From NCBI GenBank assembly GCA_900756725.1, contig CAAELJ010000018.1, positions 1 to 18,638 of the forward strand: a DNA stretch of 18,638 nucleotides. Reading direction: 5' to 3'. Within the stretch, counting starts at the first letter, position 1. Each line of letters starts with the position of its first letter. The stretch is from an uncultured Collinsella sp. Its GTDB lineage: Bacteria > Actinomycetota > Coriobacteriia > Coriobacteriales > Coriobacteriaceae. Of the stretch, positions 7,037 through 13,835 are shown piece after piece. Made by a program: the position numbers and the translations under genes. The notes below the pieces were generated by a model. That model did no database searches. It was not told the origin of the DNA and saw only the letters and a program-made list of their open reading frames with translations.

Positions 7037-8269
7037 GTGGCCGTTACCGCGCTGTACGTCCACGTGCCGTTTTGCGCCCAAAAGTGCCGATACTGCGACT
7101 TTGACTCACGCAGTTTTGCTTCGTGCGACCTGAGTGCTGCGCTCGATGTCTATTTTGAGCAACTGTATGCGCGCCTCGATGCCTTTGGCGACGCAGGCGC
7201 GCTTGCGCAGGTCCGCACCGTCTATGTTGGCGGCGGTACGCCGTCGCTGGCAGGAGAGCGTCTGGTGGAGCTTGCCCGGCGTATTTGCATGTGGTGCAAG
7301 CCCGTTGAGTTTACCTGCGAGGCCAATCCCGAGTCGTTGACCGCCGGGCTTGCCACTGCGCTTGCCAAGGTCGGTGTCACACGCGTCTCTCTGGGAGTTC
7401 AAACCCTTGACAACGCCGAGCTTGCTGCGATTGGCCGTATTCACGATGCCGATCGGGCGCTCGCTGCCATCACGACGGTTAAGGACGCTGGGCTCGATGT
7501 GTCCTGCGACCTGATGTGCGGACTTCCCGGGCAGACCGCCGTAAGCTGGCAACGCACGCTCGATGGCGTGCTGGCGGCGGCGCCGCATCATGTGTCGGTG
7601 TACCCGCTCACGCTCGAGGAGGGCACGCCGCTCTACCACATGGCGTGTCGCGACGAGTCGCTCGAGCCCGACGAGGATTTTCAGGCTGCGTGCATGGACG
7701 CGGCGCGTGAGTGCCTGGGTGCGGCCGGCTATCACCCGTATGAGGTGGCAAGCTACGCGCTCGACGGACATGAGTGTGCCCACAACATTGCCTATTGGAC
7801 AGGACGGGGCTATCTGGGCTTGGGCCGCTCTGCCGCCGGTATGCTCGACGCCGAGGATTTCGATCGCTTGGCCGGGCTGTTTCCCGACGTGCCTGCTCGC
7901 GGCGATGCGTATCGCGTGCGCTTGGTGCAACGCGACGACGCCGCGACGACGTTTGATGCCGAGTATCTGTCGCAGCGCGAGGCTGCGGCCGAGGATTTGA
8001 TGCTCGCCTGCCGCATGACGCGTGGCATTGGGCCCGATCTGTTGGTTCGCTCGGCAAGCGTGATCGCTGCAGACGAGCTGGTGGCGGCCTGTGACCGTGC
8101 GCTCGAGTTGGGTCTTGCCACTTGGGTGCCCGATTATGTTGAGGGGCATGCGGGGTGCGTCGCCTCGAAAGACGTTATCGCAGGTCGTGCCCACGCCCGT
8201 TTAGCGCCCACCCACTTGGGCTGGCTCGATGGAAATGTGCTGTTCGAGCTGTTTTGGGGTCTAGCTTAG
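7037..8269 (+). CDS. hemW: HemW-like radical SAM heme chaperone
   Basis: HemW is a radical SAM protein that binds heme and an iron-sulfur cluster and is linked to heme insertion; it was formerly annotated as oxygen-independent coproporphyrinogen III oxidase. The product is 410 residues. The cluster motif at 13-20 is CAQKCRYC followed by DF, the CX3CX2C-D-F form that marks HemW as opposed to true HemN (CX3CX2CXC). Other motifs are YVGGGTPS near 63-70, SLGVQTL, IGRIHD and DLMCGLPGQT, then the C-terminal HemN_C-type domain. The start is GTG 7037, set by GGAGG (7024-7028) eight bases upstream. It is the last gene of the lepA-dusB-hemW run. The usual GLGPGAHS loop appears here as GLGRSAAG. Confidence 0.93.
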   Translation: MAVTALYVHVPFCAQKCRYCDFDSRSFASCDLSAALDVYFEQLYARLDAFGDAGALAQVRTVYVGGGTPSLAGERLVELARRICMWCKPVEFTCEANPESLTAGLATALAKVGVTRVSLGVQTLDNAELAAIGRIHDADRALAAITTVKDAGLDVSCDLMCGLPGQTAVSWQRTLDGVLAAAPHHVSVYPLTLEEGTPLYHMACRDESLEPDEDFQAACMDAARECLGAAGYHPYEVASYALDGHECAHNIAYWTGRGYLGLGRSAAGMLDAEDFDRLAGLFPDVPARGDAYRVRLVQRDDAATTFDAEYLSQREAAAEDLMLACRMTRGIGPDLLVRSASVIAADELVAACDRALELGLATWVPDYVEGHAGCVASKDVIAGRAHARLAPTHLGWLDGNVLFELFWGLA

Positions 8270-8270
8270 G

Positions 8271-8285
8271 CCGCTCGGGTAGAAT
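8271..8285 (+). promoter_or_regulatory. Promoter for the dnaJ-like gene
   Basis: CCGCTCGGG plus the -10-like hexamer TAGAAT (8280-8285) lies immediately after the hemW stop. Its first 11 bases are identical to those of the lepA promoter. Transcription would start near 8292, giving a leader of about 36 bases. No CIRCE or HAIR heat-shock operator is seen around it. Confidence 0.55.
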
Positions 8286-8327
8286 TACCGCAATATATAC
8301 GCTGCTGTGAGCAGGAGGTTGCCGCGC

Positions 8328-9431
8328 ATGGCGACGATGAACGAAAAAGATTACTACGAGATTTTGGGTGTCTCCAAGGACGCCACCTCGCGTGATATAC
8401 AGAAGGCCTTCCAGCAAAAGGCCCGCAAGCTCCATCCGGACGTCAACAAAGAACCTGATGCCGAGGAAAAGTTTAAAGAGGTTTCCGAGGCCTACGCCGT
8501 GCTTTCGGACGAGCAGAAGCGTGCGCGCTACGACGCCATGCGCTCGGGCAACCCCTTCGCCGGCGCTCCTACGGCTTCGCCCTATGGCGGCGGCTACGCC
8601 GGCAGCGCAGGCTATGGCAATCCCTTTGAGGGCGGCTTTCCCTTTGGTGGCGCCTGGGGCCAGCCGCGTCGCGGGCAGGCTGCCTATAATCCCGAGAACG
8701 GCGCCAACGTGGTCGTCGATATCAAGCTCGACGCTAAGGAGGCCAAGGGCGGTGCCCGCAAGACCGTCCGCTATACGCGCTTCGATACCTGTGGCCACTG
8801 TGGCGGCTCGGGTTCTGTTTCGTCCGAGCATGCACATACCTGTCCGAGCTGCGGTGGTCGCGGCCACATCGATGTCGACCTGTCCTTCCTGTTCGGTGCC
8901 GGCACGTTTCAGTCGGTCTGCCCCGAGTGCGGCGGTTCCGGTAAGGTCGTCGCCGACCCCTGCCCCGATTGCGGCGGCAGCGGCCGTGTCCGTGTGACCT
9001 CCGAGCAGACGATTGAGTTTCCTGCCGGTACGCACGATGGCGACGAGGTCCGCATTGGCGGCATGGGTCACGCCGGCACCAACGGTGCCTCGGGTGGCGA
9101 TCTGGTCGGCCGCGCTCATGTCGAGGCCGAGCGTCTGGAGGGCAAGGCCCGTACCGGTTTTTACCTGATGGGCATCGTGGCGCCGTTTTTGGTGCTGTCG
9201 GCCATCTCGGGCGTGTTCTCGGCCTTTGCCGTGATGTGCTTTATTCCGTTTGCCATGGGCCTGTTCATGGTGGTCTCGGACGGCGTGCTGCACCGCAGCC
9301 TGCTGTGGTGGAAGCGCGGCGCGATGCAGTTTGCCAACGGTTTTGCCAACGGATTTATGTTTGCGCTCGTGTCGGTTTGGTTTGCGAGCTGCTCGCAACG
9401 TGCCATGCTTTCGCCCTACGCAATGCAATAA
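8328..9431 (+). CDS. DnaJ-like co-chaperone with C-terminal membrane segments
   Basis: J-domain proteins stimulate the ATPase of DnaK-type Hsp70 and deliver clients to it. The 367-residue product has a J domain at about 8-69 with the essential HPD at 36-38, and a Gly/Phe-rich linker at 73-119. Four complete CxxCxGxG-type zinc motifs follow (Cys155/158, 172/175, 198/201, 212/215), then the end of C-terminal domain I (FPAGTHDGDEVRIGGMG...GGDLVGRAHV) to about residue 269. There the similarity to DnaJ stops. Residues 277-317 form a long hydrophobic stretch (two probable membrane helices), 337-355 a probable third, and C-terminal domain II is missing. AGGAGG (8313-8318), nine bases upstream, sets ATG 8328; a GTG at 8307 is rejected. 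A normal dnaJ follows 81 bases downstream. The other frames show no DnaJ sequence, so this is not a frameshift. Confidence 0.9.
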   Translation: MATMNEKDYYEILGVSKDATSRDIQKAFQQKARKLHPDVNKEPDAEEKFKEVSEAYAVLSDEQKRARYDAMRSGNPFAGAPTASPYGGGYAGSAGYGNPFEGGFPFGGAWGQPRRGQAAYNPENGANVVVDIKLDAKEAKGGARKTVRYTRFDTCGHCGGSGSVSSEHAHTCPSCGGRGHIDVDLSFLFGAGTFQSVCPECGGSGKVVADPCPDCGGSGRVRVTSEQTIEFPAGTHDGDEVRIGGMGHAGTNGASGGDLVGRAHVEAERLEGKARTGFYLMGIVAPFLVLSAISGVFSAFAVMCFIPFAMGLFMVVSDGVLHRSLLWWKRGAMQFANGFANGFMFALVSVWFASCSQRAMLSPYAMQ

Positions 9432-9445
9432 CATCAACCCCTCTG

Positions 9446-9473
9446 TTTGCGGCCGGCCCAGCTTGGGTATAGG
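9446..9473 (+). promoter_or_regulatory. Candidate promoter for dnaJ
   Basis: TTTGCG (9446-9451) and TATAGG (9468-9473) are 16 bases apart. The hexamer is preceded by GCTTGGG, close to the CTCGGG found before the lepA and dnaJ-like -10 elements. Transcription would start near 9480. No CIRCE-type inverted repeat is seen in 9432-9512. Confidence 0.5.
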
Positions 9474-9512
9474 ACGCACTGTGACAATAATGAAAGTCGG
9501 AAGGATTCGGTC

Positions 9513-10661
9513 GTGTCGGAAAATAGGGATTACTACGAGGTACTTGGCGTCGACAAGGATGCCGACGCGCGGACGATTAAGCGCGCGTTTCTAAAGAAGG
9601 CCCGTACCGTACACCCGGACGTTTCGGACGACCCCGAGGCCGAGGCCAAGTTCAAAGAGCTCAACGAGGCGTATTCCGTTCTTTCCGACGAGCAGAAGCG
9701 TGCTAACTACGACCGTTACGGCACCGCGGACGGCCCCGGTGGCTCTGGCTATGTCGACATCAACGATATCTTTGGTGGCATGGGCATGGACGACCTCTTC
9801 TCGTCGTTCTTTGGCGGCGGTGCCGGCGGTGGCGCCCGAAATCGCCGTGAGCGTCGTCGCGGCCGCGATATGGCCATCTCCCTTTCGGTGACCCTTGAGG
9901 AGGCGGCACTCGGTTGCAAAAAGACGATCAGCTATGACCGCCTTGCCCCCTGCGAGGATTGCAACGGCACCGGTAGGGCCGAGGGCGCACAGGAAAAGCA
10001 GTGCAGCCGCTGCCACGGCACGGGCTATGTGACGACGGTCCAGCGTTCTTTCCTGGGCCAGGTTCAGTCCTCTTCGCCCTGTCCCGACTGCCACGGCGAA
10101 GGCACGGTCATCGACCATCCCTGCGAGACCTGTGACGGTCAGGGCCGCACGCCTTCGCACGAAAAGATCGATATCGATATTCCCGCCGGCGTTTCGACCG
10201 GTCGCCAGCTGCGCGTGAGCGGTTTTGGCGAGGCCGGCCTTCGCGGCGAGCCGTCGGGCGACCTGATCGTCAACGTGCGCGTCGCCGACCACGAGCGTTT
10301 TAAGCGCAACGGCGACGACCTGTACCTCGTGAGCGATATCTCGATTGCGCAGGCTGCGCTCGGATGCGAGATCGAGGTCGAGGGCATTATGCCTGACGAG
10401 GTCGTCAAGGTGTGCGTCCCCGCTGGCGCCCAGTACGGCGACACCGTGAGCGTCAACAATTACGGCATGCCGCGTATCGGCGGTGGCGGTTCGCGCGGTC
10501 GTCTGATCGTGCAGCTGCGTGTGGTCGTCCCCACGAACCTTTCCAATAAGCAGCGCGAGCTGCTTCGCGCCTTTGCCGACGAGATGGGCGATGACGTCGC
10601 ATCCGGTAAGAAGTCGGTGACCGACCGTATCAAGAGTGCCCTCGACGACATCCTCGATTAA
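9513..10661 (+). CDS. dnaJ: Chaperone protein DnaJ (Hsp40)
   Basis: This is a standard type I DnaJ, the Hsp70 co-chaperone that binds unfolded proteins and stimulates DnaK; 382 residues. Features in order: J domain 6-68 with HPD at 34-36; Gly/Phe-rich linker about 70-108; a basic patch NRRERRRGRD; C-terminal domain I interrupted by four zinc motifs (Cys147/150, 164/167, 190/193, 204/207); then domain II with the conserved ALGCEIEVEGI and VPAGAQYGDTVSVNNYGMP; then the dimerisation tail. The start is GTG 9513, which begins the SENRDYYEVLGV sequence and has GGAAGGA (9499-9505) seven bases upstream; an in-frame ATG at 9447 lies before the promoter hexamer and is rejected. No grpE or dnaK is adjacent. 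mtaB follows nine bases after the stop. Confidence 0.97.
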   Translation: MSENRDYYEVLGVDKDADARTIKRAFLKKARTVHPDVSDDPEAEAKFKELNEAYSVLSDEQKRANYDRYGTADGPGGSGYVDINDIFGGMGMDDLFSSFFGGGAGGGARNRRERRRGRDMAISLSVTLEEAALGCKKTISYDRLAPCEDCNGTGRAEGAQEKQCSRCHGTGYVTTVQRSFLGQVQSSSPCPDCHGEGTVIDHPCETCDGQGRTPSHEKIDIDIPAGVSTGRQLRVSGFGEAGLRGEPSGDLIVNVRVADHERFKRNGDDLYLVSDISIAQAALGCEIEVEGIMPDEVVKVCVPAGAQYGDTVSVNNYGMPRIGGGGSRGRLIVQLRVVVPTNLSNKQRELLRAFADEMGDDVASGKKSVTDRIKSALDDILD

Positions 10662-10670
10662 GGAGCCCGC

Positions 10671-11963
10671 GTGCTCGCACCTCATATCTCTGTCGTCAAC
10701 CTCGGCTGCCGTGTCAACCGGGTTGAGTCCGACCGTATCACTGCCGATCTAATGCGCCTGGGCTTTGCGATGGTGGAGCCTCAGGATGCTGAGCTGATCG
10801 TCATTAACACCTGTGCCGTTACGGGCGAGGCCGAGGCCAAGACCCGTAAGGCCGTTCGCCATGCGCTGGCCTATCCAAACGAGCCCTATGTGGTCGTGAC
10901 CGGATGCGTGGTCAATCTGCATCCCGAGGAGCTGCTGGAGCTCTCGGACCGCGTGATCGCCGAGCCGTCCAAGATCGATGTCGCCGAACGCGTCTGTGAG
11001 GTGCTGGGCGTTGAGTCCGATGACGTTCCCGCCTGCAGCGACGGCGAGGTTGTCGACGCGCTCGGTCGCTCGCGTCTGGGCGTGAAGATCCAGGACGGCT
11101 GCAACCATCGTTGCACCTATTGCATTGTGTGGAAGGCCCGCGGCCCCGAGCGCTCCGTGCCGGTCGAGTCCGTGCTCGAGCAAGTTCGCGAGGCACAGGA
11201 GGCCGGCGTGCCCGAGGTGGTGCTGACGGGTGTGAACCTGGGCGCCTACGATGGCAAGAGCGCGACTGATGAACACGTCGAGATCGATGAGCTGCTCGAG
11301 GCGATCATGGAGCGCACGTCCATTCCGCATGTGCGCATTTCCTCGGTCGAGCCCATGGATATCTCCGAGTCCCTGCTTAAGGTCATGGCGCGCTATCCGA
11401 AGCGCATCGCCCCGTTTTTACACCTGCCCGTGCAGTCCGGCTGCACCAGGACACTGCATCGCATGGGCCGTCCCTATAGCGCCGAGGCCTTCGAGGAAAC
11501 GGTGCGCATGATTCGCACCAACTTGCCTCAGGTGTCCCTTTCGTGCGATGTCATCGTCGGTTTTCCCGGTGAGACGGACGAGGAGTTTGAGGAGTCGCTG
11601 GCACTGTGCCGCCGTGTGGGCTTTTCGCGTATGCACGTGTTCCGCTACAGCAAGCGTCCCGGTACCCTTGCTGCCGATATGCCCGACCAGGTGCCGCCCG
11701 AGGTTATGGCCGAGCGTAGCCGCCGCATGAGGGCCGCGGCGCAGGAACTCGCCATTGCCGACGCTCGCCGTCGCGTGGGAACCGTCGAGCGTGCCGTGCT
11801 TGAGTATGGCGACAACCTGACGCTCGGTTCGTTCCATCATGCCCGTCTTGACGATACCTGTGGACTCACAGCCCCGTGCCTGCTCGATGTTGCTATCATC
11901 GGAGTCGATGATTCCGGCTTGGTCCATGCACGCAGGGAGGTTCATGGAAGCCTCGAAGATTAG
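10671..11963 (+). CDS. mtaB: tRNA (N6-threonylcarbamoyladenosine37-C2) methylthiotransferase MtaB
   Basis: MtaB is a radical SAM methylthiotransferase that converts t6A37 to ms2t6A37 in tRNAs decoding ANN codons. The product is 430 residues. The N-terminal UPF0004 domain carries three cluster cysteines at 13 (NLGCRVN), 48 (NTCAVT) and 79 (TGC). The radical SAM motif is GCNHRCTYC with Cys144, Cys148 and Cys151. Further signatures are VLTGVNLGAY, HLPVQSG, the DVIVGFPGETDEEF segment and FRYSKRPGT. The C-terminus fits a TRAM-like RNA-binding domain. NLGCRVN and the DVIVGFPGET region favour MtaB over MiaB. After the third cysteine the sequence is IVWKARGPERS where relatives usually have I(I/V)PYARG, an oddity listed separately. 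The start is GTG 10671 with TAAGGAG (10659-10665) five bases upstream, overlapping the dnaJ stop. The 3' end overlaps phoH by 20 bases. Confidence 0.93.
   Translation: MLAPHISVVNLGCRVNRVESDRITADLMRLGFAMVEPQDAELIVINTCAVTGEAEAKTRKAVRHALAYPNEPYVVVTGCVVNLHPEELLELSDRVIAEPSKIDVAERVCEVLGVESDDVPACSDGEVVDALGRSRLGVKIQDGCNHRCTYCIVWKARGPERSVPVESVLEQVREAQEAGVPEVVLTGVNLGAYDGKSATDEHVEIDELLEAIMERTSIPHVRISSVEPMDISESLLKVMARYPKRIAPFLHLPVQSGCTRTLHRMGRPYSAEAFEETVRMIRTNLPQVSLSCDVIVGFPGETDEEFEESLALCRRVGFSRMHVFRYSKRPGTLAADMPDQVPPEVMAERSRRMRAAAQELAIADARRRVGTVERAVLEYGDNLTLGSFHHARLDDTCGLTAPCLLDVAIIGVDDSGLVHARREVHGSLED
11891..11899 (+). promoter_or_regulatory. Candidate internal extended -10 promoter for phoH
   Basis: TGCTATCAT (TG at 11891-11892, hexamer TATCAT at 11894-11899) lies inside the 3' end of mtaB, about 45 bases before the phoH start. 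No clear -35 is present. It could give phoH-ybeY-dgkA-era-recO a supply of transcript independent of mtaB. Confidence 0.35.
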
Positions 11964-12930
11964 ACTTACCGTTCCCGAGGGTATTGACCCCTCGCGCGTT
12001 TTGGGCGCCGGCGACGGTGTCCTTCGTGCACTCGAGAGTTTGGTTCGTGCCCATGTGGTCGTCCGTGGCGACAGCATCGCCGTGAGCGGTGACCCGGACG
12101 AGGTCGAGCTCGTGGCGCGTTTTTTCGACCATACTTTTCGCGAGGCGGCCGCCGGACGCACGCTGTCTGCCGACGATGTCTCTCGTTGCTTGGCCATCTT
12201 GCGCGACGGTGAGCACGAGGCTACGTCGCTTCGCGATGATGTGCTGCTTTCGTATCGCGGTCGTGCCATTCGCCCCAAGACGCTCGGCCAAAAGCGCTAC
12301 GTGGATGCCATCCGCTCGCATACCATCACGTTTGGCCTTGGTCCCGCCGGTACCGGTAAGACCTATCTGGCCATGGCGCTCGCCGTTGCCGCGCTCAAGC
12401 GTCACGAGGTGGGCCGTCTGATCTTGACGCGTCCGGTTGTCGAGGCGGGGGAGAATCTGGGCTTTTTGCCCGGTACCCTCGAGGAAAAGATTGACCCCTA
12501 CATGCGTCCGCTCTACGACGCCCTTTTTGACATGATGGATCGCGAGCGCACCGATGAGCTCATGGAGCGCGGCGTGATTGAGATCGCCCCGCTTGCCTAC
12601 ATGCGCGGCCGCACGCTGAGCGACGCCTTCGTGGTGCTCGACGAGGCCCAAAATACCACGCCCGAGCAGATGAAGATGTTCCTGACGCGCCTGGGCTTTA
12701 ACTCCAAGTTTGTGATTACCGGCGACCTGAGTCAGCGCGACCTGGTGGGTCGTCGCGGCGGTCTTGCCGACGTCGAGCAGATTTTAGGCCGTGTCGACGA
12801 TGTCGCATTTTCGCACCTCGAGCGTGCCGACGTGGTGCGCCATGCCTTGGTGGGGCGTATCGTCGAGGCCTACGATGCTTATGATGATGTGCGCGAGAAA
12901 CGCGTGCACGACCGAAAGGAGTCCCGTTGA
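11944..12930 (+). CDS. phoH: PhoH-family ATPase (YbeZ-like)
   Basis: PhoH/YbeZ is a P-loop ATPase with helicase-like features, functionally tied to the RNase YbeY and to RNA/ribosome maturation. The product is 328 residues. The N-terminal region (about 1-95) contains a segment that may be a KH-like fold. The PhoH domain follows: Walker A GPAGTGKT at about 137-144, RPVVEAGENLGFLPG, KIDPYMRPLYDAL, AYMRGRTL, Walker B VVLDEAQNT, and the ITGDLSQRDL motif. ATG 11944 begins the family-like sequence and overlaps mtaB by 20 bases; the purine-rich GCAGGGAGG (11932-11940) lies directly upstream, with rather tight spacing. An in-frame ATG at 11839 inside mtaB is rejected. The gene overlaps ybeY by four bases, a very common pairing that supports joint action. 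Confidence 0.93.
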   Translation: MEASKIRLTVPEGIDPSRVLGAGDGVLRALESLVRAHVVVRGDSIAVSGDPDEVELVARFFDHTFREAAAGRTLSADDVSRCLAILRDGEHEATSLRDDVLLSYRGRAIRPKTLGQKRYVDAIRSHTITFGLGPAGTGKTYLAMALAVAALKRHEVGRLILTRPVVEAGENLGFLPGTLEEKIDPYMRPLYDALFDMMDRERTDELMERGVIEIAPLAYMRGRTLSDAFVVLDEAQNTTPEQMKMFLTRLGFNSKFVITGDLSQRDLVGRRGGLADVEQILGRVDDVAFSHLERADVVRHALVGRIVEAYDAYDDVREKRVHDRKESR

Positions 12931-13436
12931 GTGTATTGATCAGCAACGATGCCGAGCTCGATACGCTGCTCGACGCGCAGGAGGTAGAGCACATCTGCGA
13001 GGTCGTGCTTGCCGCCGAGGGCGTTGAGCGTGAAGTCGAGATTTCCCTTTCATATGTCGATGATGACGAGATGCACGAGCTCAACCACGAGTGGCGCGGT
13101 ATCGACCGCACCACCGATGTCCTCTCGTTTGAGTGCGACTCGGCCTTTGACGAGGATATTCCCGCAGACGAGACGCTCGAGCTCGGCGATATCATCCTGG
13201 CCCCGCAGGTCATTGCCCGCCAGGCCCCCGGCTTTGGCAATAGCCCTGCCGACGAGTGCCGTCTGATGCTCGTGCATGGCATGCTGCACCTGCTGGGGTA
13301 TGACCATATTGAGGACGACGAGGCCGAGGTCATGGAGGCCCGCGAGGACGCCATCCTGCGCGATCTGGCGCTTGAGCGCGGTGAGGACCCCAAGCTGGTC
13401 CACGTCGGCCCCATCACCAACCACGCCCACGACTAG
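12927..13436 (+). CDS. ybeY: Endoribonuclease YbeY (16S rRNA maturation)
   Basis: YbeY is a zinc-dependent endoribonuclease needed for 16S rRNA 3' end maturation and ribosome quality control. The 169-residue product has the signature HGMLHLLGYDH with metal-ligand histidines at 117, 121 and 127, preceded by the usual strand RTTDVLSFE and ELGDIILAP. The start codon is TTG (12927), which overlaps the phoH stop (TTGA). It is supported by a very good ribosome binding site, AAAGGAG (12915-12921), five bases upstream, and by the absence of any in-frame ATG or GTG nearby. The C-terminal extension after about residue 140 is acidic and poorly conserved. dgkA follows nine bases after the stop. Confidence 0.95.
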   Translation: MSVLISNDAELDTLLDAQEVEHICEVVLAAEGVEREVEISLSYVDDDEMHELNHEWRGIDRTTDVLSFECDSAFDEDIPADETLELGDIILAPQVIARQAPGFGNSPADECRLMLVHGMLHLLGYDHIEDDEAEVMEAREDAILRDLALERGEDPKLVHVGPITNHAHD

Positions 13437-13445
13437 GAGCCGTCT

Positions 13446-13823
13446 ATGATTCCCGGATCGAACAAGGACCATCCTTCCTTCTTAAAGTCGTTCTCCTACG
13501 CCATGGAGGGCTTCGTCACCGCCGTTAAGACCGAGCGCAACATTAAGGTCATGCTCGTGGCGGGCGTTTGTACCGTCGTTGCCGGCTGCATCGTGGGGCT
13601 CGACATTGCCGAGTGGGCCACGATTATCATTTGCTGCGGCCTGGTGATTCACGGCGAGCTGTGCAATACCGCCATGGAGGCGATCGTCGACCTGGCGACC
13701 CAGGAACTTCATCCGCTGGCAAAGCGTGCGAAGGATATCGCCGCCGCCTCCGTATACGTACTTTCCATCACCGCCGCGATTGTTGGCTTGCTGGTATTTG
13801 CCCACGCGCTCGACTTTATTTAG
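13446..13823 (+). CDS. dgkA: DgkA-family integral membrane kinase (undecaprenol kinase type)
   Basis: This family of small three-helix membrane kinases phosphorylates diacylglycerol in Gram-negatives and mainly undecaprenol in Gram-positives, which recycles the lipid carrier for cell-wall synthesis. The 125-residue product has membrane helices at about 33-51, 54-70 and 98-120. The key motif ELCNTAMEAIVDL (71-83) carries the conserved Glu71, Asn74 and Glu78, and HPLAKRAKDIAAASV follows. The His-Pro-Leu-Ala-Lys..Lys-Asp pattern is typical of Gram-positive forms, so undecaprenol is the likelier substrate (inference). The start is ATG 13446 with AGGAG (13435-13439) overlapping the ybeY stop, six bases upstream. 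The ybeY-dgkA-era order is common in Gram-positive genomes. Confidence 0.93.
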   Translation: MIPGSNKDHPSFLKSFSYAMEGFVTAVKTERNIKVMLVAGVCTVVAGCIVGLDIAEWATIIICCGLVIHGELCNTAMEAIVDLATQELHPLAKRAKDIAAASVYVLSITAAIVGLLVFAHALDFI

Positions 13824-13835
13824 AAAGGGATTTTC

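Noticed and set aside
8307..8327. GTG 8307 as start of the dnaJ-like gene
   Set aside because: It lies upstream of the AGGAGG ribosome binding site, which is correctly spaced for ATG 8328.
9130..9431. Frameshift explanation for the missing domain II of the dnaJ-like protein
   Set aside because: The other forward frames over this stretch show no DnaJ-like sequence, while the used frame encodes a coherent hydrophobic region up to its stop.
8270..9512. CIRCE or HAIR heat-shock operators near the dnaJ genes
   Set aside because: Neither TTAGCACTC-N9-GAGTGCTAA nor CTTGAGT-N7-ACTCAAG, nor close variants, were seen.
11839..11943. Extended phoH start inside mtaB
   Set aside because: The added 35 residues do not resemble PhoH, and a purine-rich ribosome binding site lies directly before ATG 11944.
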